A stretch of 64,000 nt of DNA from Nephrocerus scutellatus (Eukaryota; Arthropoda; Insecta; Diptera; Pipunculidae), in contig OX352761.1 of assembly GCA_947095585.1 (NCBI GenBank), positions 137,670,277-137,734,276 of the forward strand, read 5' to 3'. Positions 1 through 10,349 of this stretch are shown here, one piece after another. Position numbers and translations under genes: made by a program. Position 1 is the stretch's first letter. Each line of letters starts with the position of its first letter. Under the pieces are notes generated by a model. That model was given only the letters and a program-made list of their open reading frames with translations. It had not been told where the DNA came from and made no database searches.

Positions 1-699
1 TCCAATCTTTCTGTTCACTGTTGTCGTCGTTCCCCTATATAATTTTGCCCATCGTTTTCTAAACATCGTCGGGTACAATTTGGAAGCACAATTCAGCGCG
101 TCTTCATTCGAACTGTTTGAAAAATTCAGAGTTATAAAAGGTAAAAAGGGATAAAAAAAAACACGGTGACATGTAGATAATTTTTTTAGGGTGTAGCACG
201 GTAAGACAAATATCTGCGTTTCTGCGTAGCGAAACAAAATAAATATTAACTGAAACTGAGATCAACATTTTAAGTACATACAGTGGAATCCATCTAGGAA
301 TGTTGAATAACAATTTTGAACAAATAACCTAATGAAATAAATGTTTGAAACAAAAATGATAACGTGTTTGTTTTATTTTATTCTTGGAATTTGTATTTGT
401 AGGTTTACAGGAAACAAAAGAATTTTTTTTTTAATAGCATACTTTAGCTCTCCGTACCAAATGTGTGTTCTTTTAACAAAGCTATACATGAATCGAACTG
501 CTGCCCCTTTTGTTACAGGTAATAATCAAACTGAAGATAAGTCAAACAAGTCAACCAAAGGTTAGTATCTATTATTGGAGACCATAATCAAAGTTTAGAG
601 TAAATGGGCACACTTGGATACCCACACTTGTATTGCTTTCGCTCTTACATGACAGCAAGAAAATCGATTTCGAAATCGATTATACATTTAAAAAATTAT
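1..699. other. AT-rich stretch, no gene seen
   Basis: Short open frames here are A/T-driven and show no recognisable protein motif. I see no RNA gene or repeat copied elsewhere in the window. Confidence 0.5.
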
Positions 700-1140
700 C
701 TCCATTCCAGCGCCAGAGCTTAAAATATAGATAAACCTTTAGGTGCACCAATCGAACATATGGTGCAAATTTTGCATCAATATGTCACGTGGTTTAGGAG
801 TGATGCTCTTATACACATTTGCACCAATATCTTCACTCCAGCTCAACCTATCAGGTTCAAAAACATATCGAAGCATCAAACGAACTTCGATACGGCCAGT
901 GACTTAGACGTGATGACGTCTTTTATGTCTGATGACATCTCGATTCTAGCGCCATCTACCGGGTGTAAAAAAAACAAAAACATCGAAGCATCAAAAGAAC
1001 ATATGATGTGAATATAGCTTCGATACGTCAAGTAGTTTAGGCGTGATGAGGTTACAAGGATACACCAACGGAACAGACCACATTTTTTCAAATATCTCCA
1101 TTCCAGCGCTACCTACCGGGTCCATACGAACATATTGTTA
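700..1140. repeat. Interspersed repeat with internal sub-repeats
   Basis: Phrases such as GAACATATGGTG, CTTCGATACGTCAAGTGG-like and TTAGGCGTGATGA recur several times at irregular spacing, together with CCAGCGCCACCTA-like blocks. A second block with the same phrases lies at 2,085-2,290. This fits a degenerate interspersed or satellite-derived repeat; no coding capacity is apparent. I cannot assign a family. Confidence 0.55.
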
Positions 1141-1504
1141 CGAAATTTAAGCTTTTTTAGAGTTAGTAAAAGATTTTGCAAATAAAACTACAATACAAAA
1201 TCTTTAATTCACAAATCACAAGTTTAATTTACTTTAATTTAAAAAAACAACATAAGCTTTTTCTTTAATAACCAAGTAATGTTGTTACAACTTGTGTTCA
1301 ATGCGTAGATTGCATTGCCGTCGACACCAAACTAGTTACATTTCCACTATAATGCTGAAAAATGAAAACACATGCGAAGCAAAAGAAAAAAATCAAGATA
1401 TGCGCCTAAAAGTATACAAAATTCCAGTATAAACTCTGAAAAATAAAAACGCATGCGAAGCACTGCGTGCTTTCGTGTTTAAAAACAACCACCAAATCGT
1501 AAAG

Positions 1505-1750
1505 TAATATGGCGTAATCTGATACCGTTATGTGGCGGTTTTTAAAAAATTTGTATGGGAGCCCCCGACCCCAGGGCCCTATCAAATTTAAATAGAAAGT
1601 GTTGTCACCGGAGATACACATGTGTGCAAAATCGGGCTTTGGTCAGTGGGTTAAAAATTTATCGCAAGATTCCACCAACCACCGACTCACAACAAACTGT
1701 CTTGTCTGTCTGTTGTCATTCCGACGCGAAGTTAATATAGAGAATTTAAA
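1505..1750 (+). repeat. Dispersed repeat 'B' copy 1
   Basis: Contains the phrase order GGCGTAATCTGATACC, GGGAGCCCCCGACCCCAGG, GTTGTCACCGGAGATACACA, GTGTGCAAAAT, GATTCCACCA, then CGACGCGAAGTTAATATAGA. Related copies lie at 8,113-8,345, 16,765-16,945 and (3' part only) about 60,515-60,640. The last phrase is the same in all copies, which suggests a fixed 3' terminus as in a non-LTR retroelement or SINE. Class not determined. Confidence 0.6.
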
Positions 1751-2084
1751 TAGCAAAAGTTTACAAATTAACTGGTGATTACTTATTTCCTTATACACTT
1801 ATATTTCACCACTATTCACTTAGTCAGTTTCGGTGGTGCAGTATGTATTCGTAGCTCCCACTCGGTCCAAAAAACGCACGAATATTTCTCACCGCACTGC
1901 ACTGATCACTAATTGATCGCAAGTACACATGATCTTAATGGTGAACTCCACTCACCACACCACTTTCATTCTTCCATCCAAATATTTCCAAGCGCACCAT
2001 GTGCCTAGGCATTATAAGGGTTCAAATCCTCCCTTCTTATATGTATACGAGTCATGTACAGTGAGATAGAAGATTTCTAATTAC

Positions 2085-2290
2085 ATTTTCGTAACAATAT
2101 GGTGTGAATATGATTTAGGCGTGATGACGTCTTTTAAACGTCGTCTTTTGACATATCGATTCTCCAGCGCCACCTAGCGGATCCAAGTTGAACATAAACC
2201 TATCGGAGCACAAAACGAACATATGGTGTGAATAGTCTTCGTTCGATACGTCCAGTGGCTTAGGCGTTATTATCTTACGTATAAGATTTC
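2085..2290. repeat. Second block of the 700-1140 repeat
   Basis: Shares GGTGTGAATATGATTTAGGC, CCAGCGCCACCTAGCGG and GAACATATGGTGTGAATA with the block at 700-1,140. No coding potential seen. Confidence 0.55.
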
Positions 2291-2569
2291 AGATCAAAGC
2301 AAACTACTATGCACAATACTCGTTTTAAACGTTTTAAATTAAAAATGTATTTTTTTTAGCTAAAATGTTTCTAATTTGTAAAACTACAAAAAATAAAAGG
2401 AACTGGAGCCTATAACAACAACTCTAAAAAATGCTGTATTTCATTTTGCAAGTTTGACTGCTGGGATAACGTCTGCCTGCTCGCAGGCCGCAGCCACCTT
2501 TCTTATGAGTAGCTACTACTTTGTGGCACAAATATACAAACATATTAATTGTCTGCTTTAAATATTAGG

Positions 2570-3840
2570 AATATTAAATCCCGCGACTTAATAACATGAT
2601 CATCATATTTGTCTCCACAACCTGGGTCCGATCCTGGCCTGCCGCAAAAAATCTCTCCACCGGTCGCAGTTTCGAGTCGATGTCATACAGTTTGGCATCC
2701 CTAAACTCTCGACGTCCTGGTCTACGCCATCCTTCCAGTGTAGGCTTGGCCAGCCTTGCTGTCATGTCTCATAAATCCTACCGCAAATTACTTTCCGAGC
2801 AGGATCCCCTTTGCACATGAAAGCTAAGTGTTCAGCCCACCGGAGCCTACTGAGCTTAATTCTTTTTGCGATGACGACATTGCGGTAACGCTCTTAGATC
2901 TAATAATTACAGAGTATTCGGAATCGTCCTTCCTCACATACGTGGACAACAATTCTCCGCTTTTTGCTAACCATATGTACTTACCATTTGTCTTATGCCC
3001 CACCAGCTTTGATATTATGATCTAGATTTGGATTTTGACAGACTAAAGTAGGCTTTGTTGTCTTTAATCAGCCATGTGCGTATTTTTCGTTCACAGTTCG
3101 TTACAATTGACCCAAGATTATTAAAGGATTGCACTACTTTGAATTCGTGCTCCACTATTTTAATTAATGAACCATGTTAGATCTTCTGCTCGCAGACGTG
3201 GGCACCATGTACTTTGCTTATAGATGATTGTTCCTCTCGCCGTTACATCGGAGTCTGGAATCACTTTTTCCAACGCCAGATTGAAGAGGACTTAAGTCCA
3301 TTCACTTGTCAGAGCGCATTATAGATGCTGAATGGGCTTGATATTTTTACTTGGCTTATAACATTGCTCATGACCACCCTACATAGTCGTGTCAGTTTAT
3401 TTGGGATGCCAAATTCTCTCATGGCTTTATAAAGGATAAAAAATCTTATATGCGGTACTCAACAACATTATACCACGATAATTGCTGAACATAGTTATAT
3501 CTCCCTTCATATGTATGGGCCACAGAATGCCTCTCCGCCATTGCAGTGCGAGACCTCCTGATTTAATCAGCTCCGCTACGATACCATCTGATCCCGAGGC
3601 CTTATTATTTTAAAGACCATTTATCGCTCTGCTAACTTCGTCCATGATTGGTGCATCGTTTGGTCGTCGGTCATTTGTGGAGCCTCCAATTTCTTAGTTA
3701 GCTGGCCAATTAGCAACTCATGAATGTGCTCTTCACATCGCTCTATGATGCCTTTAAGATCCGCGATCAGATTACCCTCGTGTCTTCGCAGTCCTCGATG
3801 GCTGCTTTCTTCCGCCGGTGAACGAATGACTTAATAACAC
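2570..3840 (-). mobile_element. Decayed RTE-type LINE fragment (reverse transcriptase)
   Basis: Reading the minus strand from about 3,840 downward gives reverse-transcriptase signatures in the right order. First comes ASGSDGIVAELIKSGG (compare the usual KAAGPDGIPAE block). Then come WRRGILWPIHMKGD, YRGIMLLSTAYKI and, near 3,150-3,030, FKVVQSFNNLGSIV followed by IRTWLIKDNKAYFSLS. The frame is interrupted by stops and frameshifts, so this is a dead copy. A shorter related fragment lies in C2orf69 intron 5. The clade call (RTE) rests on the NYRGI and F-x-YLGS style motifs known for that clade. Confidence 0.7.
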
Positions 3841-4090
3841 TCGTTTTCAATTTATATCAAATGTAAAATGTATGCTTTGTGCGCTTTAAATAAATTGTAA
3901 AAAACTAAAAGTCGCATTCCTTTTATCATCTACTTACAAATGCCGCGTAGGACTTGAAAGGCATAATGGAAAGCTTGAGGTATGAGATACATCGTGCGCG
4001 TTGTGCGCAGTGCGTAGAAATCCACAAAATCTTTTTTTTACGCTTTTAACGGAATACACCGAATGCGTCAGACTTAAGGGAACAAAGAAT

Positions 4091-4453
4091 CTTATTCCTT
4101 CTTTGGAATAAGAAAACCTGCTGTTTAAGGGACTTATGGGACAACTATAACTGTATTTTATTTGCCGAGGAATAAAGAATTACAACAACATATGCGCTAT
4201 CTTATTCCTTCTTTGGAATAAGAAAACCTGCTGTTTAAGGGACTTAAGGGACAACTATAACTGTATTTTATTTGCCGAGGAATAAAGAATTACAACAACA
4301 TATGCGCTATCTTATCCTTCTTTGGAATAAGAAAACCTGCTGTTTAAGGGACTTATGGGACAACTATAACTGTATTTTATTTGCCGAGGAATAAAGAATT
4401 ACAACAACATATGCGCTATCTTATTCTTTCTTTGGAATAAGAAAACCTGCTGT
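4091..4453 (+). repeat. 110-bp tandem repeat, about 3.3 copies
   Basis: Units start at 4,091, 4,201, 4,311 and 4,420; the third is one base short. Each unit opens with an inverted repeat, CTTATTCC-TTCTTT-GGAATAAG, able to form an 8-bp stem, and continues through AAACCTGCTGTTTAAGGGAC, TTTGCCGAGGAATAAAG and ACAACATATGCGCTAT. The copies differ at only a few positions, so the array is recent or homogenised. No coding frame. Confidence 0.9.
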
Positions 4454-5165
4454 CTTTCTGGTTTTCAAATTCTAATTCCTATTTTTCGTCAAATAAAATA
4501 CGCCTTATATTGGACTTGAGTTGGATTAATTTAGCTGATGTGAACGACTCATTACGTGCAATTCATATGCTGTGACCTTAATATGCTTTTGGTCGGGTTC
4601 TTCAAATGTTCGTTAACGTACGTGGGATTAAGGGTCAGTGAAGTGAGACATTCGGTGCGGAAATTTGACAACGGAGAGTAATTGTGTGAAATGCAAGTAC
4701 ATAGTTGCAAAAGTTCATTATAGGTATTTTAAAGAATGAGAGAAATTAGCTAGGTTTGGTTTGGTTTTGTCGTGAGAATAAGCGCACAGCAGACCGTTAT
4801 AGTTGGCCCTTTAGACTTCGAGTACGGTCATAATGTAAAATAACTAATATCCGATACTCGAACCTTGTTAAGTTTTGGTTATATTTGGGCTTACATTTTT
4901 TTTTGTCTTGCGTTATATTCTTGACGCAGCGTGTGGAGCCTATTTGCTCGACTACTATTTTTCTAATTGTGAAATTTTCAATTTAAACTTTTGAAACATG
5001 TACAATATGTAGATTAAGGCTGTGTTGTTTTTATGTCGAAGTAATCGGAGAGATAATTTAACTGTCAGAATTCATATCTGTGTTTTTTTTTTTTCATTCT
5101 CCAAGAAATCTTTTTTCCATGATGCGTTTTTTTACGCTCCGATAACTCTCGGATAAGATCTTTTT

Positions 5166-5434
5166 AATAATAATAATAATATTCGGCGCGACAGACCGTT
5201 GCGGTCCAAAGCCTAGCTTCTCACGGTGTCCCCTCTCTCGCGATTGGGTGACAAACGTTCCGAGAGTTATAACTTGTCTCGAAAAGCTTCTCAATTCTTC
5301 GTTCGGATCCGTCCTTAAATTGTAGGTCCCTTCCATTTGTGTTCAAAAAAAATACATGCGCAACATAAATAGTCGGGAGAAGATAGGCCTTGGACCGCAA
5401 TGGTCTGTCGAGTCGAATATTATTATTATTATAA
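5166..5434 (+). mobile_element. SINE copy 1, with inverted 3' end at its head
   Basis: The right part (5,222-5,434) is the sense body of the tRNA-derived SINE: ACGGTGTCCC, GGTGACAAACGTTCCGAGAG, TTGTAGGTCCCTTCCATTTG, GGCCTTGGACCGCAATGG and an (ATT)n tail. Instead of the tRNA-like head, the left end (5,166-5,221) carries the reverse complement of the SINE 3' end, including its (ATA)n tail. The copy is thus flanked by its own 3' end in both directions. Confidence 0.8.
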
Positions 5435-7600
5435 TGCACAAAGCATTCTTGGAAATAAAACGACCCCATAGCTGATAGCAGCGTAAGGAAACAAGGAAAA
5501 CCTCCGAAAAGAATACCCAGCAGAAATCATTCGGGAGGCACTGGAGGCGATCCGGCGATTTTAAACCAACTCTTTAGTTTCGAATAATGATAAATCGTTT
5601 GGCCGTGCGCTTTCAGATTGCGATATATTTCCTCTATATCTACTCCTGGTGATTTTATCGGAATATCGCTCTAATCTATAAACCCTATGCAGCGTTTGTT
5701 GTGAACTAGTCCCCTGGAATTTAGATGAACTATCCTGAGAGTCCAGCAAAGACTTTAGACACTTCATATAGTTACACATGCGTCTTCCGACTCTGTTTGG
5801 AAACAGCATGTGAAATAAAATCGGAAAGCAATCATAATTTTTTCTTTGCTGTTAAAGGAGATCCTCGGTTATCAATATTATTTTCTTATAGTTTAGTAAC
5901 AAATACTTTCCTTGGAAACACGAAGTCATCTTACGAACTCGACATCTGAATAATAATTTTCGCCAATTCTTTCTTGAAAACTGCGCTCTGATTTATTCCT
6001 TTTATCATATGCAGTAGTATTTTGGAATTTATAATGGAAAATAGCAATGAAATAGTGTTGTGTTTAGCCAACTGTATTTTAAGTTAGTTTCCTATAACAA
6101 AAGATAACAGAAAATGTAAATAGTAGCTTATAAGCTTTGCCGACAACCAATAATTTAAACTTAAACCAGAAATGTGGAATATAATTTCATAGAACTTAAC
6201 GAAAACATCTAATTCAGAAATGTTTATCAATAAATGAGGCTTACAAATGCTTGAAAAATTATTACATTTGAAAAGTTAAGACTCAATCCAGAAGTAAACT
6301 GTTTTAATGGCATTAAACAAATCAATCTAAATATTTAATTAGAACTTATAATAGAAAAGAATTCAATTTAATATATGAATTTATAAAACAAAATTAGTAT
6401 GTAAACTTATGACATTTGCACTGCTTAGCCAGCCAAACTCGCAGCTACACTTCGGCAGTAACGAGTATTTTTATTATGCACCGCACAACAATTCGTTAAT
6501 CGTTACATCTTTTTGGAGAATGGAATGAATATTTGCCATTTGACGCCATATTGTATATTTGTTTAGGCCTTTGACATTGGAAAGCGAATGCAAATCCAGT
6601 GCACAATCAATCAAATATCAAATAAATCAAATGCAAAGGAGGAGGAAGGTTGTTGTTAGGTTGAGCCAAAAATTCTTGTAATTCGTCGGTCCATTAGTCG
6701 CTTGAGTTTTGAGTATTCTATTAAATAAGTGAGATTTGTGCTAACGCAATTGAATTTAAGTTTAATCCAGTGGGGAATAAAAATAATAAAAAACTTGCGA
6801 AGGATTTTACAGAGCGCGTTGATTTTGTTAATCCTTGGTCGTGGTCACCATTCCAAGTTCAGCAGCAATTTTTTTATAAGGACATTTTCTCAGGAAAAAC
6901 GGAGAACTGTTCAAAATTTTGCATATACAAATTTCTTGTGTTGTTTAACAAATATTTGGTGAGTTTCCAATTACATATCAAAATTGTCATATTTTGCGTT
7001 TGATGGGAGTTCGGTTTTCGTTTTGCATTTAATCAAAGGAAAAAGTGTCCAAGTGTGCCGTGACGGCGTTTGGTTTTTGGTATAATGAAAGGCAATATCA
7101 AGCATCAACGAAAACTTAAGAAAACTATAAAACTAAGCTTGGACCATACCGTATCAGAATAAAATTTAAATTTTTGTTTACTTTTCAATGAGAAAATCAC
7201 GCACGGCATTAACGTATATAAATTTTAAAATGGGTTTTGCAGTTTCTGTTTCGCCGCCGTGAATTGATCATTGCGAATTGTCGCGATTATTTCGTTTGGA
7301 AATTATGTGTGCCTTTGGCGCGAAGTAATTTGGGGTAATTTATTATATTAACAAAGCATTATATTTACATAATTTTTGTTTATTTATACATACAAATCTG
7401 ACAGTGAACAAGCTAATATGTAATAGTTTTTTATCGATTTGTTATTCAAATTCTTTTGGAGGCGAATGCTCTTACAATATTATCAAGCAACCAAACACTA
7501 TTTTTTAGAAAAAAAGCTTTTATTTGTGCAAACTTTGTACATCGCGTCGCATGTGCCCCACTCGTCACACGCAAATAAAATTTTAGTTCTATAGGATTTG
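5435..7600. other. Gene-free AT-rich stretch
   Basis: No convincing gene. The open frame at 6,729-6,962, which ends at a GTGAGT-like site near 6,960, could be a non-coding leader exon for the channel gene downstream, but nothing in the encoded peptide is recognisable and I cannot support this. Confidence 0.4.
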
Positions 7601-7639
7601 TGAGATTTGGTTAAAAATGATAGCAAATAAGTCAAAAAA

Positions 7640-7830
7640 CCAGTTTGGCTCGCATCAGATACGCCAGACGAGACTCACGAGACGTGTCACGCGCGGGATC
7701 TCAGAAACCCCTTGCGAGTGTATGCTTTCAACTCTCTAGGACGTCTGGAAGTTGGCTAAAAAGACCCTCAAAAAGTCAAAAAAAACACATCAACGAAAGA
7801 CGCGCTCCACACGCGACACGCGTTAATGTC
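7640..7830 (+). repeat. ACGCG-rich repeat, copy 1
   Basis: Clusters of ACGCG/CACGCG motifs (ACGAGACGTGTCACGCGCGG, CACACGCGACACGCGTTAA) occur with a GGCTAAAAAGACCCTCAAAAA phrase. The same combination (CACACGCGACTCGCGACACG, then AAAAAGGACCTCAAAGTAGT) is at about 60,240-60,330. The 92-codon open frame here is repeat sequence. Confidence 0.5.
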
Positions 7831-8112
7831 TTCAAAGAAATCGAAAAAAAAGACAGAGTCAAAAAAGTTCATATAAATTCTTTAATATCCAATAGCTCTT
7901 TGGATTTGCAGGGTAAACTGTAACCTGTTTACGATTTGATTTTGTGTTTTATTTGCAAAGTTTGTAACCAATACTCTGACTTTGCTACCCGTCGGTAATC
8001 GACGGGTAAGGTTTCGTTTAGTTAGCTATATGGCGAAGAGAGACGAAGCAGACTAGTTTCTCAGTTTGTTTTTGACATTTTGGTATTTGGTTTTTCGTTC
8101 TATTTGCAAATG

Positions 8113-8345
8113 GCGTAATCTAATGCCACCTTATGGCATGATTTTAAAAATAATTTATATTGGAGACCCTCGACCCCGGGGCCCGATCTCTTCCAAAATT
8201 TAATAGAAAGCGTTGTCACCGGAGATACACATGTGTGTAAAATTTGAAGAAAATTGGGTTTTGGGAAGTGGGGTAAAAATTGATTCCACCAGCCACCGAC
8301 TCACAGATAGACACATGCCGACGCGAAGTTAATATTAAAAATTAT
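8113..8345 (+). repeat. Dispersed repeat 'B' copy 2
   Basis: Same phrase order as the copy at 1,505-1,750 (GGCGTAATCTAATGCC, GACCCTCGACCCCGGGGCCC, GTTGTCACCGGAGATACACA, CGACGCGAAGTTAATAT). Confidence 0.65.
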
Positions 8346-8485
8346 GACACTTGCCTGATTTTGTATTCCACACATATTTCATAAATCAATATATATATAC
8401 TTTGAATTTATGGAAGTTGTTCATCCTACACCTACACATAGGTATATTTGTTTTGATTTCATTTATGTGTTACTATAGTTTTTCC

Positions 8486-8760
8486 TTGTGGGCGCATGGC
8501 TACTGAGCAGGAGGTTCGTCGTTCGAATCCCAGTAACACCAAAAGTATTTTTCACGGTGTCCCACCTCTCGCGAATGTCTGACAAACGTTCCGAGAGTAA
8601 TAAATTTTCACGGAAAGCTTTTCAAAATTCGCCGTTTGGATCCGGCCTTTAATTGTAGGTCCCTTCCATTTGTGTCCAAATATATACATGCACAACACAA
8701 ATGGTCGCGAGAAGCTAGGCCTTGGACCGCAACGGTCTGTCGCGCCGAATATTATTATTG
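8486..8760 (+). mobile_element. SINE copy 2 (tRNA-derived)
   Basis: The tRNA-like head contains ATGGCTACTGAGCAGG and a good B box, GTTCGAATCCC (consensus GWTCRANNC). It is followed by the family body (CACGGTGTCCCACCTCTCGC, GACAAACGTTCCGAGAG, TAGGTCCCTTCCATTTGTG, GGCCTTGGACCGCAACGGTC) and an ATTATTATT tail. Near full length. Confidence 0.85.
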
Positions 8761-8874
8761 TAGTTTTTCCTTCCTGGAGTGTCTAAATTTATACAGAATT
8801 GGTCATCCTTATACTGAATGTACCGGAAGACGTCTTAGAATGCCAGATTAATAAGGTAGACGAGCTATCTCTGA

Positions 8875-9453
8875 GATAGCAGTCTGTGAGTTTCACAAAA
8901 GGTTATTGAGTTATTAATAAATGCCCGCAATTATATTAGCTGCTAAACGTACAGCTAAAGTTCCTGGAGGAATTGAGTTTCTAATATTTTCAATACAAAC
9001 TACAAATGGTATTACTATAGCTGGAGTTCCTTGAGGAACTAAATCATTTTCCTACCGCCTGTCTTAACAAGAAAACTAGCTCTTCATTATATTAACAAAT
9101 GGTATTCTTGAATTATGTTATTAATTCAATCAAATCAAATTTACAACACAATTTTGCATTTTACTGGACAGAACAGTCTATACATTCTCAACTATTTAGC
9201 TCTGTGCTTTAAGTTTCTTGGAAACAAATAAACTAAAAATAATTAAAAAAAAAGTCTGACAGTCATCTCTTATCGATAAACAATTTATCAATAAAAAGAA
9301 CCATATTTTCTATAGACTAGATCTCTTTTGATATGTAGTACATTTGAAATGTTGAATGCTTCTCCGTTTCCGAAAGGAAGCAAAGTGCAAAAAAGAGAGA
9401 AGAGAATTATTTCCAAATGTTCAGAAATCCCATTTCGTTTGCCACCGCAGTTG
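8875..9453. repeat. 579-bp tandem duplication, left copy
   Basis: Both units run from GATAGCAGTCTGTGAG to GCCACCGCAGTTG. The next unit starts exactly 579 bases later, and a third GATAG follows at 10,033. Left and right copies differ at only one position that I could find (GGAAACAAAT versus GGAAAAAAAT). A mitochondrial fragment lies inside. Confidence 0.95.
8911..9046 (-). pseudogene. Nuclear mitochondrial insert: ATP6 fragment, copy 1
   Basis: On the minus strand, read with the invertebrate mitochondrial code, this gives LVPQGTPA, then a short stretch ending in [15 protein letters not shown], a core segment of ATP synthase subunit a (ATP6). After the GCGGGC the frame slips by an apparent one-base deletion, and ATP6 similarity fades a few codons later. 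Only about 45 codons are present, with no start or stop, so this is a nuclear mitochondrial relic and not a gene. Confidence 0.8.
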
Positions 9454-10032
9454 GATAGCAGTCTGTGAGTTTCACAAAAGGTTATTGAGTTATTAATAAA
9501 TGCCCGCAATTATATTAGCTGCTAAACGTACAGCTAAAGTTCCTGGAGGAATTGAGTTTCTAATATTTTCAATACAAACTACAAATGGTATTACTATAGC
9601 TGGAGTTCCTTGAGGAACTAAATCATTTTCCTACCGCCTGTCTTAACAAGAAAACTAGCTCTTCATTATATTAACAAATGGTATTCTTGAATTATGTTAT
9701 TAATTCAATCAAATCAAATTTACAACACAATTTTGCATTTTACTGGACAGAACAGTCTATACATTCTCAACTATTTAGCTCTGTGCTTTAAGTTTCTTGG
9801 AAAAAAATAAACTAAAAATAATTAAAAAAAAAGTCTGACAGTCATCTCTTATCGATAAACAATTTATCAATAAAAAGAACCATATTTTCTATAGACTAGA
9901 TCTCTTTTGATATGTAGTACATTTGAAATGTTGAATGCTTCTCCGTTTCCGAAAGGAAGCAAAGTGCAAAAAAGAGAGAAGAGAATTATTTCCAAATGTT
10001 CAGAAATCCCATTTCGTTTGCCACCGCAGTTG
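9454..10032. repeat. 579-bp tandem duplication, right copy
   Basis: Second unit of the duplication, head-to-tail with the left copy with no bases between. Near-identity points to a very recent duplication or an assembly artefact. The unit ends about 320 bases before the potassium channel start. Confidence 0.95.
9490..9625 (-). pseudogene. Nuclear mitochondrial insert: ATP6 fragment, copy 2
   Basis: Identical in sequence to the fragment at 8,911-9,046, shifted by exactly 579 bases. It was therefore copied with the tandem duplication and not inserted independently. Confidence 0.8.
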
Positions 10033-10349
10033 GATAGAATTCTCCGGTTCGAATGGGTGATCTAAGTTCGGACTACGCATTGCATTTGGGGAAGACATAA
10101 AAGTTTTCTATTTATAGATTTACTCTGAAAGTTGTGTTCTGTTGTATTTTTTTAATCTCATTGGCGATCGGTTAATCTTAATGTGACTACTGTGCTAACT
10201 GAATACAGCGTTAAAACAAAGATATGTGTTTTAAAACAACCTTAGTTAGTCCTATTTTCATTAGCAACATAATAATATGAATTAATTTTCACTTTACTTT
10301 AATCTTTTATATAACGACCAACCTCGGTCAAAGAACGACCGCCGACCAA

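Noticed and set aside
4091..4453. CRISPR array
   Set aside because: Repeats are contiguous 110-base units without distinct spacers, in a eukaryotic genome.
7645..7923. 92-codon open frame
   Set aside because: Lies within an ACGCG-rich repeat that recurs near 60,240 and shows no protein features.
8636..8851. 71-codon open frame
   Set aside because: It is the SINE body read through into flanking DNA.
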